Source: JADFOI01 sp965218935 (GTDB lineage Bacteria > Acidobacteriota > UBA6911 > RPQK01 > JADFOI01). Taken from it: a stretch of DNA of 64,000 nucleotides. Below are positions 16,145-24,088 of the stretch, piece after piece. Every line of letters begins with the position of its first letter. Within the stretch, counting starts at the first letter, position 1. A program made the position numbers and the translations under genes. The notes under the pieces are model-generated. The model saw only the letters and a list, made by a program, of their open reading frames with translations. It ran no database searches and had not been told where the DNA came from. Where the stretch lies: NCBI GenBank assembly GCA_965218935.1, contig CBDCMH010000011.1:248001-312000 (forward strand), given 5' to 3'.

Positions 16145-16600
16145 TCAGAGTAGGACTTCGCGAATGATATCCAGTATGGTGTTGGAGGTCTTGTCCAGGA
16201 GTATGATATCGACTCCGATGATGACTCTTATGACGCCCTTAGGGAGTTCGGGCAGTAAGTGCTCCAGCTCCAGGGGGAACGAGTGAATGCGCTTTTCCAG
16301 TCCAGGAGGCAAATTCCCATTTTTTGCCAGCTGACGCTCTAATCCGGCAGGAAGTCGTTCCCGCTTGGCCAATCCAGGGGGTAAGCCTTCCAGATTGTTT
16401 TTGTTGGAAAACCAGGCACGGATGGTGGCTTCCTGAGCCTCCTCGAGAACACGGATATCGACCGCTACGGCCACTCCACCCGCTTTCTCATGAGCACCTT
16501 TGGATTTGGCTTTCTCACCCTTTGCACTGACGGAGTTTAGGGAAATCGGGCTGACCAAAAGAAAGCAAACCAACAAAGCAAAAGGGAAGCGATAACGCAT
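16145..16600 (-). CDS. secreted protein with LPPGL repeats (CigR/RcnB-like region)
   Basis: A 151-residue protein with a strong signal peptide (FALLVCFLLVSPISLNSVSA). A lysine-rich linker follows, then three LPPGL/LPAGL repeats (LEGLPPGLAKRERLPAGLER, NGNLPPGLEKR), and a hydrophobic beta-rich end (GVIRVIIGVDIILLD). Repeated LPPG(L/I)xK motifs occur in periplasmic RcnB/CigR-type proteins. The role is unknown and the similarity is motif-level only. It is expected in the periplasm. Confidence 0.72.
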   Translation of the reverse strand: MRYRFPFALLVCFLLVSPISLNSVSAKGEKAKSKGAHEKAGGVAVAVDIRVLEEAQEATIRAWFSNKNNLEGLPPGLAKRERLPAGLERQLAKNGNLPPGLEKRIHSFPLELEHLLPELPKGVIRVIIGVDIILLDKTSNTILDIIREVLL

Positions 16601-16668
16601 GATCTTTGCCTCCGAAGTCTAGGACATCTCGAAAAGTCTTCTATTCCGATCACCCAAAATCGCCAACA

Positions 16669-16878
16669 CTAATGCTTGGGGTGATCCCAGGTTTCACGGA
16701 ACTCAGCAATATGGGTATAGCTCACATAGTGAGGCTGGTCGGTGGCGTCCAGGATCACGACGTGGTCTTCTTCGGCACTCTCAACCGTTCCTACTAGCAC
16801 TTTCCCCTTCTCATCCCCAAAAGTGATCTGCACCATCTTACCCAGATAGTCTGTGAACTCATCATTCATTAAAGCCAT
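16669..16878 (-). CDS. small conserved-looking protein, possible Sm-like barrel
   Basis: A 69-residue acidic protein. The segment YLGKMVQITFGDEKGKVLVG then TVESAEEDHVVILDATD has the alternating pattern of a small SH3/Sm-type beta barrel (strand-turn-strand with conserved G). No family is assigned with confidence. It has a plausible ribosome-binding stretch (GGAGAGA) just before the ATG. Confidence 0.6.
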   Translation of the reverse strand: MALMNDEFTDYLGKMVQITFGDEKGKVLVGTVESAEEDHVVILDATDQPHYVSYTHIAEFRETWDHPKH

Positions 16879-17004
16879 AAGACATCTCTCCTATACACGG
16901 GTTCATCGATTTCTGCTTCCTACCGAAGTCGGCCAACCCTCCTTAGGATAGCGACTCAGGTGGATCAGGCTTTGTGATTACGGTCACGAAGAATTTTGGC
17001 AGCA

Positions 17005-17487
17005 ATGGCTAGACTGGCTCACATGAGAAGAAAACGAAAAGATGAATATTTCAATGCTCCATTCCCTCCCCTCAAAAAAAGTGAGACCGCAACAGAAGCC
17101 CCGAAGACAATCATCGGGCCTTGTGTGAAGGTCAAAGGGGAAATTTCCGGGAAAGAGGATCTGACCGTACACGGTCAAGTCGAGGGAATCATCGACTTGA
17201 AAAAAAGTCAGGTCACCATCACCAAGACCGGGAACATCAAAGCAGACGTCTACGGGAGAATCATCACCATCGAGGGAGAAGTCAAGGGCAATCTCTTCGG
17301 AGAAGAAAAGATCGTGCTTCAACCCTCTGGAGTCGTTCGTGGAAATATGACAGCACCGCGGGTCAATGTCGAGGACGGTGCCAAGTTCAAGGGGAATATT
17401 GACATGGAGTCCATGAATACGGAAAAGAAGCCGAAGCTAAAAGAGGTCCCCTTGGCGCAAGTTCATAGTCTGTCCAAGACGAGCTGA
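17005..17487 (+). CDS. bactofilin family protein
   Basis: A 160-residue protein with a basic N-terminal tail and a central bactofilin (DUF583) beta-helix from about residue 38 to 140. Short repeats alternate glycine and hydrophobics: VKGEISGKEDLTVHGQVEG, IKADVYGRIITIEGEVKGNL, VVRGNMTAPRVNVEDGAKFK. Bactofilins polymerise into membrane-associated filaments that position cell-wall or motility factors. The start is the ATG at 17005; 17023 is an alternative, and a TTG three codons earlier is possible. It is convergent with fxsA, 6 bp apart. Confidence 0.92.
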   Translation: MARLAHMRRKRKDEYFNAPFPPLKKSETATEAPKTIIGPCVKVKGEISGKEDLTVHGQVEGIIDLKKSQVTITKTGNIKADVYGRIITIEGEVKGNLFGEEKIVLQPSGVVRGNMTAPRVNVEDGAKFKGNIDMESMNTEKKPKLKEVPLAQVHSLSKTS

Positions 17488-17493
17488 CTCTCT

Positions 17494-17904
17494 TTACTGC
17501 AAACGGGTGGAGATACGAATCTCACCCTCAGAGATCTTCTCCTGAATCTTCTTCTTGAGCGAGGATTTGAAAGCCCGCCGGCTCCAGGGAATCAGAAGGA
17601 GTAATCCCAAGCCATCCGTCAGGAGTCCTGGCGTAATCAGCATGGCTCCCGCAATCAAGATCAGCAGCCCATCAAAGAGACTCTCCGCAGGCAGCCTCCC
17701 CTGGTTGAGTTCGGTGCGGATTCGATCGAGCACTGCCAATCCCTGGTTTCTTGCCAGCAGCCCTCCCACAATACCGGTTCCGATCACGATGGCGACGGTG
17801 TCCACAGCACCGATATAGGTCCCCAGCCGGATCAGCAGATACAACTCAACAAGAGGGACCAGGGTAAAAAGAAAAAAGAGTCCAAACAGCATTGGGCTAT
17901 CCAT
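17494..17904 (-). CDS. fxsA: FxsA family membrane protein
   Basis: A 136-residue protein. Two hydrophobic segments at the start (LFGLFFLFTLVPLVELYLLI, TVAIVIGTGIVGGLLARNQG) and a third pair around AGAMLITPGLLTDGLGLLLL are followed by a basic cytoplasmic tail. The sequences VPLVELYLLI and GxxxTPGxxTD are the family signature. FxsA relieves phage T7 exclusion in E. coli when overproduced; its normal role is unknown. It is an inner-membrane protein. Confidence 0.92.
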   Translation of the reverse strand: MDSPMLFGLFFLFTLVPLVELYLLIRLGTYIGAVDTVAIVIGTGIVGGLLARNQGLAVLDRIRTELNQGRLPAESLFDGLLILIAGAMLITPGLLTDGLGLLLLIPWSRRAFKSSLKKKIQEKISEGEIRISTRLQ

Positions 17905-17918
17905 CGTATCAGATATCC

Positions 17919-17944
17919 AGCCGGGATTATGAATAGTCCCGGCT
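17919..17944. repeat. family A mini-hairpin
   Basis: AGCCGGGATTATGAATAGTC then CCGGCT: an 8-bp perfect stem (AGCCGGGA/TCCCGGCT) around a 10-base loop that keeps the ATTATGAAT core of the family A end. It looks like two element ends fused after internal deletion. It lies 15 bp upstream of the fxsA start. Confidence 0.65.
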
Positions 17945-18065
17945 AGAGTACTGGGAGGACCCCTTCCCTTGCCTCAGCGGCGGATCCTGGCTAGGATCGG
18001 GCTGCACCGAAGAACTGAATATCTCTATCCGGGAGAAGACAAAGGAAAGGTCAACACCATGGCCC

Positions 18066-18950
18066 ATGCGAAACAGGAGTCACTTGAAACTGAAGCCTAT
18101 ATTCCTTCCCAATAAGGCAATGGTCGCCCTGCTGCTGGTATTGCTCATTCCCATCCCTGCCTTGGGGCAGGATGCTCTATCCCAGTTCATGGAAGCGGCA
18201 CGTGACGGGCACACGGAGAGGGTGAAAACCTTTTTGGGTGCAGGAACAGATGTGAATGCCAAGGACAGCAATGGATTCACCGCTCTGGAGTATGCGGCTT
18301 TTATGGGTCGGACCCAAACCGTGCGAGCCCTCTTAGATGCGGGTGCCGATGTAAACGGCAAGGACTACTATGGAAGATCTGCCCTGGTGTGTGCAGCCTC
18401 TCTGGGTCGGACCCAAACCGTGAAAATTCTCTTAGCAGCAGGTGCTGATGTGGATGCCAGGGACGGCAAGGGTTGGACCGCTCTGGCGACAACGGCCCTT
18501 TTGGGTTATCGGGACACGATGGAGGCCCTCTTAGCTGCGGGTGCCGATGTGAATACGAAGGACACCAGGGGGTGGACCCCTCTCTGGAATACCGCTTTTA
18601 TAGGGGATCAGGAGACCCTGCAAACGCTTTTGGACGCGGGCGCTGAGATCAATACGCAGGACCATGAGGGATGGACCACCCTGGCCAATACGGCTTTCAT
18701 GGGTCACACCCAAACCGTACAAGCCCTTTTAGATGCAGGCGCTGACGTCGATGTAAGGGACAATCAAGGAAGAACGGCCCTGTTGAGCGCGGCCTCCATG
18801 GGTCATCTGGAAACGGTAAGATCCCTCTTGAATGCAGGTGCCGACGTGAAGGTGAAGGACTACCAGGGAAAAACCGCCTTAATGCTGGCAACGGAGGAAG
18901 GCCACACTGAGATGGTCGAACTGCTCAAAGAGGTGGGGGCAAAGGATTAA
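18066..18950 (+). CDS. secreted ankyrin-repeat protein
   Basis: A 294-residue protein with a signal peptide (MVALLLVLLIPIPALG, then Gln). The rest, residues 38 to the end, is a run of about eight 33-residue ankyrin repeats. Each shows the xGxTALxxAAxxGxxxTVxxLLxAGADVxxxD pattern. The repeats are very similar at DNA level (period 99 bp), suggesting recent expansion by duplication. It is a periplasmic or extracellular protein-binding scaffold; the ligand is unknown. The start at 18066 gives an n-region of 18 residues; an ATG at 18120 is an alternative. The stop overlaps the convergent SPOR gene by 3-4 bp. Confidence 0.9.
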   Translation: MRNRSHLKLKPIFLPNKAMVALLLVLLIPIPALGQDALSQFMEAARDGHTERVKTFLGAGTDVNAKDSNGFTALEYAAFMGRTQTVRALLDAGADVNGKDYYGRSALVCAASLGRTQTVKILLAAGADVDARDGKGWTALATTALLGYRDTMEALLAAGADVNTKDTRGWTPLWNTAFIGDQETLQTLLDAGAEINTQDHEGWTTLANTAFMGHTQTVQALLDAGADVDVRDNQGRTALLSAASMGHLETVRSLLNAGADVKVKDYQGKTALMLATEEGHTEMVELLKEVGAKD

Positions 18951-19615
18951 CGATCAGGAACGATCCAGAAATCAGGTAACAGGTCGGAAAGGCGGCTCTG
19001 CATATTCAAGGCGGTCTCTGTCGCTTCTTCTCGCGTGCCAAATGGTCCGACCCGCACGCGGTAGTGACGACCTGATTGGGGAATATTGGATACCACTACA
19101 TAAGCTGTGTAACCCACGTCTTGCAGCAGGGCCCGCAGCCCTTCGGCTTTCGGCCGCATCCGGTAGGACGCTAACTGCACCGCAAAGCCCCCAGCCTGAC
19201 GACCTGTCGAAGCAACCTGGTTTGTCAGTGGTCGCTGCACAGGTTGTGGTGACCGCTCGGGAGCGAGTGCCCGGGTTTGCACTCCCTGTGTGTTTTGTTC
19301 TGCCCTCAACATGAAGTCCAACCTTGCTTCATTCTGAATCTTCATGGATGCCCCTTGGATTGACGTCGCGAAGCCAGCCAAGGAAGCTTCAACCCTGTAG
19401 CCTCCCAGGGGCAGGCGGGAGGCCAGGTACTTTCCTTCTTCGCCTGTGAGTACTGACCAGGTTCTGCCGGTGTCGAGGTTTCTCACCGTTATCTTCACAT
19501 TGGCCAGTGGCGCCTCGCGCTCATCGTAGACCCGTCCTGAGATAATCGTCTTGGCAACCTGAGCGCAAACCAGACTGGAGGCAAACAGTACAAGAAGAAA
19601 TGCTCTTTTGAACAT
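18947..19615 (-). CDS. secreted carboxypeptidase-regulatory-like plus SPOR domain protein
   Basis: A 222-residue protein. The signal peptide is AFLLVLFASSLVCAQ. Residues 25-105 form a carboxypeptidase-regulatory-like beta domain (ISGRVYDEREAPLANVKITV, GKYLASRLPLGGYRVEASLA). A proline/glutamine linker follows, and a C-terminal SPOR domain from about 142 (FAVQLASYRMRPKAEGLRAL to HYRVRVGPFGTREEATETAL). SPOR domains bind denuded septal peptidoglycan. The N-terminal domain is frequent in secreted proteins of Acidobacteriota, but the combination with SPOR is less usual. A periplasmic, possibly septal role is inferred. Confidence 0.88.
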   Translation of the reverse strand: MFKRAFLLVLFASSLVCAQVAKTIISGRVYDEREAPLANVKITVRNLDTGRTWSVLTGEEGKYLASRLPLGGYRVEASLAGFATSIQGASMKIQNEARLDFMLRAEQNTQGVQTRALAPERSPQPVQRPLTNQVASTGRQAGGFAVQLASYRMRPKAEGLRALLQDVGYTAYVVVSNIPQSGRHYRVRVGPFGTREEATETALNMQSRLSDLLPDFWIVPDR

Positions 19616-19925
19616 AACATACCCCTTACCCCAGTACTCTACCGCGGAGGGGTGACTTCTCAGCCCGGATTATGCAGCTTCGATCAGGCCCTTCAGAAAT
19701 TTGGCGCTGCCCATCGAGAAGATCCCCTGGCTCTTGCTTGAAGCGCCTTTCAGCAGAAGATTCGATGGAGTGGAACTTCCTGTCGAAAATCAGCTTCTGT
19801 TTTTTTTATCTTTCGTGATAGTTATCATCCAGGGCTCCTATAATTCCCGATAGCATGGACACCGACTCAAGAAATAAGAAAGGTTGAAAGATGAATCCAG
19901 TGTCAGTCTGGGGTGAGACGGGAAA
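19616..19925. other. 310-bp spacer with one family A end
   Basis: This divergent intergenic region upstream of both the SPOR gene and the PilZ gene presumably carries two promoters. Only a family A end (19662-19677) and a T8 run at 19799-19806 were seen. No open frame looks coding. Confidence 0.45.
19662..19677 (+). repeat. family A element end, solo
   Basis: AGCCCGGATTATGCAG matches the family A terminus for 15 of 16 bases. No partner end was found nearby. Confidence 0.6.
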
Positions 19926-20600
19926 ATGAGTGGAGAAGGTATTGGAAGCGTTGGCCACTATTTGAAAACCGGGTTGGCCGTCTCCATTCAAGAGGAATCC
20001 GGTGAGGCACTGGCGGCCACTATTGAAACCATCTCTCCAAGGAGCATCTCCTTGAAACTCTCAAGACCGACCCCGGAGCCGTGCTTCCAAACTGGTGATC
20101 GGGTTTGGATGAAATACTGGGATGAGGGGACCACGGTCTATCGCTGGGAGGCAAAGGTCGCGGAAATCCAGGGCCCCGAAAATCAGAAAGTGATCCTTTC
20201 CATAAGCGGCAAAGAAGTCCTCGTGCAGAGGAGAAAATCCTACAGGGTACGTCTGCAAATCTCTTTCTCTCTGACCGTGGTTGACGCCATCAAGACTGAA
20301 CTCGTCGGCTCACAGGCTCTTGAGTGCACGACCAGAGATGTGAACGTAGCCGGCTTGGCATTTGACACCGATCTCCCACTGAAAGTGGGAGATAAGTTGG
20401 CGCTGCGCCTTGATTTAGAACCGTCAAAGCAGGTGAACGCAGTGGGATGGGTGGTGCGATCTGAACCCATCGAACGCAAGGAATACCATGGAACGATCAT
20501 TATGAAGCTCACCAACTCCATTGCTGTGAACTTTCTTCAGTTAAAGGCAGAAGAGCAGAACCACCTTCTGCGTTTCCTCCGCTCCAAAATGAGCGAGTAG
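19926..20600 (+). CDS. PilZ-domain protein (YcgR-like layout)
   Basis: A 224-residue cytoplasmic protein. Residues 1-95 form a beta-rich N-terminal domain like the YcgR-N/flagellar-brake fold. Residues 100-220 form a PilZ domain. The cyclic-di-GMP binding arginines are in QRRKSYRVRL (Arg102, Arg103, Arg107), and the second motif is DVNVAGLAF (Asp138, Asn140, Gly143). That motif has the D/N-x-S/N-x-x-G form with Asn in place of the usual Ser. It probably senses c-di-GMP and acts on motility, adhesion or envelope functions. It is the first of three closely spaced genes. Confidence 0.88.
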   Translation: MSGEGIGSVGHYLKTGLAVSIQEESGEALAATIETISPRSISLKLSRPTPEPCFQTGDRVWMKYWDEGTTVYRWEAKVAEIQGPENQKVILSISGKEVLVQRRKSYRVRLQISFSLTVVDAIKTELVGSQALECTTRDVNVAGLAFDTDLPLKVGDKLALRLDLEPSKQVNAVGWVVRSEPIERKEYHGTIIMKLTNSIAVNFLQLKAEEQNHLLRFLRSKMSE

Positions 20601-20614
20601 TCCCTCTGAAACCG

Positions 20615-21373
20615 ATGGTCTTGGTGGACTTTTCAAAGCGGAGTCACGAGCCTGAGGTCATCGACAGGCCCCACCTCCTCAGCTCTTCGGAATGGCGTGT
20701 GATTCTTCGAGAGCTCCGGATCGTCAATCGCTGGCTCGGTGGATCACGAGCAGCCTTGCGGGCAATCAAACCTTTGGTTCAGGAAATCGCGCGGGGGATA
20801 ACAGACAAGCGCGCGGTGGAGATCGTTGACTTAGGCAGTGGTTCGGGGGACATCCCGGTGGCGTTGGTGACCTGGGCCAGACAAGCGGGATATTCTCTTC
20901 GTGTGCTGGCCGTTGACCTGGATCCCACGGTCTGCAAGATTGCTCGCCGCCAAACCCACGATTTTCCCGAGATCACCGTCCTTCAAGGTGATGTGAGCAG
21001 GACCTCTTTGAGAGAGGGGGGTTGTGATCTCGTTCTCTGTTCCGCTTTCTTGCATCATTTCACCGATTCAGAGATCACCGTCTTACTGAGGACCCTTCTC
21101 CCCAAAACCCGAAAAGGCGTGGTGGTCAGCGATCTGCATCGTCATCCCCTGGCCTACTGGGGCATTCGTCTGTTGACTGCCTTATTCTCGCGCTCAAAAG
21201 CGGTCCGCAATGACGGTCCTCTCTCAGTGCTGAAAGGTTTTCGGCGGCCCGAGGTTAGGGCCATCCTGGAGGCTGCCGGTGTGGGAAGGGCCAAGGTCAA
21301 GTGGCGTTGGGCATTTCGCTATGTCGTTTTCATTTCAGCCACACCTTCTTGCCACCCCAACCTGGTAAGATGA
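20615..21373 (+). CDS. class I SAM-dependent methyltransferase
   Basis: A 252-residue protein. Motif I is VDLGSGSGDIP (about residues 72-82), the acidic end of strand 2 is VLAVDLDP, and post-motif residues are LCSAFLHHF. The N-terminus (LRELRIVNRWLGGSRAALRA) is typical of small-molecule methyltransferases found near polyketide or quinone genes, but no such cluster is here. The substrate is unknown. It lies 14 bp after the PilZ gene and 7 bp before the M23 peptidase, so an operon is likely. Confidence 0.87.
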   Translation: MVLVDFSKRSHEPEVIDRPHLLSSSEWRVILRELRIVNRWLGGSRAALRAIKPLVQEIARGITDKRAVEIVDLGSGSGDIPVALVTWARQAGYSLRVLAVDLDPTVCKIARRQTHDFPEITVLQGDVSRTSLREGGCDLVLCSAFLHHFTDSEITVLLRTLLPKTRKGVVVSDLHRHPLAYWGIRLLTALFSRSKAVRNDGPLSVLKGFRRPEVRAILEAAGVGRAKVKWRWAFRYVVFISATPSCHPNLVR

Positions 21374-21380
21374 GCAGTTC

Positions 21381-22781
21381 ATGAAGAAACTACTGATCGG
21401 TATCTCGTCTCTGCTGGTCCTCTTCCTGGCCTTCATCCTGTTGAATTGGGACAGCTCACCTCCAACCGTCCAGTGGCGTGAGGCTCCCTCGACGGTAGGA
21501 AAGGACAGCCGGATCAGCCTGGAGATCCGGGACGAGGGTAGGGGTCTTCAGTTGTTGGAGGTAGCCTGGGTCGGTTCCGGAGATCGTCATATCGTAGTGT
21601 CGGAAACCTATGAAGCCCCCTGGTCCTGGCAGCAAGGGATCACACAACGTTCCCTCGCCTTTTCGGCGGGTACTTCATTTCCAGAAAATTCGCTCTCTGA
21701 AGGAGCATTTTCACTGGAAGTTCGAGTTCGTGATCAGTCCGATCTTTGGTACTGGGAAAACGAAATCTTCGAAGAGCGCTCATTCGACCTGGACCTCACT
21801 CCACCGCAAATTCAGGTTATTTCCGGCCAGCACTACATTCGCCAGGGAGGATCAGAAGCCATCCTCTATCGGGTCTCCGGAGACACGGTGGCCTCGGGAA
21901 TTCAGGTAGGAGAGCATGTTTTCAGAGGTTATTCCCTCCCCGAGCGGGACCAGGGTACCCATGTCTCCCTGTTTGCCCTGGCCCACGACCAGACTCCTGA
22001 AACTGCCATGTTGGTGTGGGCGGAGGACGCGGCCGGCAATCGCAATCAGACTTCTTTCTGGAAAAGGGCCTTCCCGGTGCGTTTTCGCAAACGAAACATC
22101 CAGTTATCGGATTCGATGATCAATGCCGTGGTGCCGGAAATTCTGGCCCACTCGGACATCACTGAAGGGGAGAGCGTTCTTGAAACTTTTCTGGAAATCA
22201 ATGGTCATTTGCGGGAGATCAACCACAGGCAAATCGAGGAGATTAGCCGCCAATCTGTGGGACATCTCTTGTGGAGTGGAGCTTTCCGGCAATTGAGCAA
22301 TTCTCAAGTCGAATCCGCTTTTGCAGACCATCGCACCTACTATTACGAAGGCCAGAAAGTGGATCAACAAACCCACTTGGGCTTTGATCTCGCCTCCGTC
22401 GCTCATGGAGCCGTGGAATCCGCCAACGATGGAATCGTTGTCTTTGCCGATTATCTTGGAATTTACGGAAATACGGTTCTCATCGATCACGGTCTGGGGC
22501 TTATTTCCCTCTACGGCCATCTCAATAGCATCGAGGTCCAGGAGGGACAGGGAATCACAAAAGGTGCCATCCTGGGCCGCACAGGACAAAGCGGTCTGGC
22601 CGCTGGAGACCATCTTCATTTCAGCATGATGCTGCAGGGGGTCCAGGTCAATCCCCTGGAGTGGTGGGACGAACGCTGGGTAGACCAGCACATTCTTGTC
22701 AAAGTGCAATTGGCAACTGAAGAGGAAGAGGAGAAGGGAGAGGAGCGTAGTGAGGCTGCGGATCTATTTGACCCTACGTAA
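21381..22781 (+). CDS. M23 (LytM-type) metallopeptidase, membrane-anchored
   Basis: A 466-residue protein with an N-terminal signal/anchor (LLIGISSLLVLFLAFILLNW) and a long beta-rich extracytoplasmic region to about residue 300. The C-terminal M23 domain has zinc ligands His331 and Asp335 (HLGFDLAS) and the HxH pair near 411-413 (GDHLHFSM). The LIDHGLGLISLYGHL segment lies between. All are present, so it should be an active peptidoglycan endopeptidase rather than a degenerate activator. The C-terminal tail is acidic and overlaps the convergent small gene by 18 bp. Confidence 0.92.
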   Translation: MKKLLIGISSLLVLFLAFILLNWDSSPPTVQWREAPSTVGKDSRISLEIRDEGRGLQLLEVAWVGSGDRHIVVSETYEAPWSWQQGITQRSLAFSAGTSFPENSLSEGAFSLEVRVRDQSDLWYWENEIFEERSFDLDLTPPQIQVISGQHYIRQGGSEAILYRVSGDTVASGIQVGEHVFRGYSLPERDQGTHVSLFALAHDQTPETAMLVWAEDAAGNRNQTSFWKRAFPVRFRKRNIQLSDSMINAVVPEILAHSDITEGESVLETFLEINGHLREINHRQIEEISRQSVGHLLWSGAFRQLSNSQVESAFADHRTYYYEGQKVDQQTHLGFDLASVAHGAVESANDGIVVFADYLGIYGNTVLIDHGLGLISLYGHLNSIEVQEGQGITKGAILGRTGQSGLAAGDHLHFSMMLQGVQVNPLEWWDERWVDQHILVKVQLATEEEEEKGEERSEAADLFDPT

Positions 22782-22964
22782 GAGGCGGTGTCTCTTACTC
22801 TCAGCCAGAAGATCCTGATAGTGGCTAATCTCCTCTGCGATTTGGCCCTTGGACTGGTTCAGCCGGCTGAGGTCCAACTCGATCTGCTCGAGTTCTGCCT
22901 GCAGGATACGAATTCTTAATTCGATGGGGAGAGTATCTTCCAAGGATAAGTGCTTCTGCTTCAT
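22764..22964 (-). CDS. small coiled-coil protein
   Basis: A 66-residue protein, almost entirely predicted coiled coil (LRIRILQAELEQIELDLSRL), with heptad-spaced leucine/isoleucine and a basic C-terminus (KRHRLLRRVK). It starts within the stop of the VWFA gene (ATGA overlap), so it is translationally coupled to it and likely works with it. No family was recognised. Reality is supported by the overlap and clean composition. Confidence 0.6.
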   Translation of the reverse strand: MKQKHLSLEDTLPIELRIRILQAELEQIELDLSRLNQSKGQIAEEISHYQDLLAESKRHRLLRRVK

Positions 22965-23878
22965 GGCTCGACCCTAGGAGCATAATATCCTTTGCGGTGG
23001 TTCACATTCAACCCGGAGCGTCTCACTCGAACCTTTATTTCTCGGAAGGACTCATCACGCCGGGGGTTAGTTGAGACATAACCGAGAGCGTACTGGTTCT
23101 TAATGCCTCGATTAATTCGCATAAATGCTTCCCGAAGTTTTTGCAAATCCACATTGGAGTTAAAGAATAGGCCTCCTGTGCCCTCGGCGAATTTTTCGAG
23201 CTTCCCAAAGTCAGAATCGAATCTACCGCTTCGCACGCCAATCCCATAGATCACGACGTCCTGCTCCTGGGCAACCTTGAGGGCTTCGTTGTCGCGAGTC
23301 ATGCTCTGAGTATCGGCTCCATCAGACAAGATGACCAGCATCCTTCTACCCACCTCATGACGGAGTAGCTCATTGACGGACACCCAAATGGCGTCATAAA
23401 GCTTCGTGGAACCTCCAGCTCTGATGCTCCGAATGGCATTTTCCAAAACCGCATAGTCGTAAGTAAAGTCCTGGATCAAACTGACCGCACTATCAAACTG
23501 GACGATTGCGGCAAGGTCCCTGTTTTTCCTAAGAGTCTGCCTGAGGAATTCGTTGGCAGCCTCCTGCTCAAAGGCCAGTTTATCCTTGACACTTCCACTG
23601 GTGTCCATCAAAAGGACGACCGTCATAGGTTGGGCATCCTCACCCGTTTCATTGCTGAAAAACTGGACCTTCTGTTTGACTCCGTCCTCAAGAATTTCGA
23701 AGTCTTCCAGCTTGAGATCCGTCAAATACTTTGCTCCGCGATCTCGAACCGTGCACAGGACATTGACCACATCCACACTGGCCCGGATAACAGGCGGCGC
23801 CCCTTCACTGTCCTGAGCCCAAGCATAAGGGATGGCCAAATTTAGGGTAATGAACAAGTAGAGCACGGTCTTTCTCAT
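22961..23878 (-). CDS. secreted VWFA-related domain protein (Acidobacteria type)
   Basis: A 305-residue protein with signal peptide LYLFITLNLAIPYAWAQ. An N-terminal beta segment (DVVNVLCTVRDRGAKYLTDL then KLEDFEILEDGV) precedes a von Willebrand A domain with an intact MIDAS motif, DTSGSV (Asp92, Ser94, Ser96). It ends with a segment QYALGYVSTNP. This order matches the secreted VWFA-related proteins that are abundant in Acidobacteriota. The role is unknown, probably extracellular adhesion or assembly. The frame stays open 36 bp further upstream, but that start would lie inside the family A element, so the ATG at 23878 is preferred. Confidence 0.88.
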   Translation of the reverse strand: MRKTVLYLFITLNLAIPYAWAQDSEGAPPVIRASVDVVNVLCTVRDRGAKYLTDLKLEDFEILEDGVKQKVQFFSNETGEDAQPMTVVLLMDTSGSVKDKLAFEQEAANEFLRQTLRKNRDLAAIVQFDSAVSLIQDFTYDYAVLENAIRSIRAGGSTKLYDAIWVSVNELLRHEVGRRMLVILSDGADTQSMTRDNEALKVAQEQDVVIYGIGVRSGRFDSDFGKLEKFAEGTGGLFFNSNVDLQKLREAFMRINRGIKNQYALGYVSTNPRRDESFREIKVRVRRSGLNVNHRKGYYAPRVEP

Positions 23879-23901
23879 TGATAATAGATTATACAGGAAT
23901 C

Positions 23902-24084
23902 TAGCCCGGATCACTCATAGGTTCTCGTCACGAAGTGACGAAAGCGTCGGCCTGACAAGGCGCGTGACGGGAGGCCCCCGCAAACGTACTCTCTGCAGTA
24001 CGTTGAGAAGGCCGACCGAGTGCAACACAGGCAGGGCGGATGATTTCGTCGCTGCAGTAGAGAACTTATGAATGGTCCGGGCTA
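23902..24084. repeat. family A element, complete 183-bp copy with inverted ends
   Basis: The left end is TAGCCCGGATCACTCATAGG then TTCTC; the right end read inward is TAGCCCGGACCATTCATAAG then TTCTC, so 22 of 25 bases match. TA flanks both ends. Internal foldback pairs include CGTCA/TGACG at 23928, AACGTACT/AGTACGTT around 24003, and GTCGGCCT/AGGCCGAC spanning the centre. There is no coding frame. It lies exactly between the VWFA gene start and the stop of the DUF1189-like gene. Confidence 0.8.
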
Positions 24085-24088
24085 AGAA

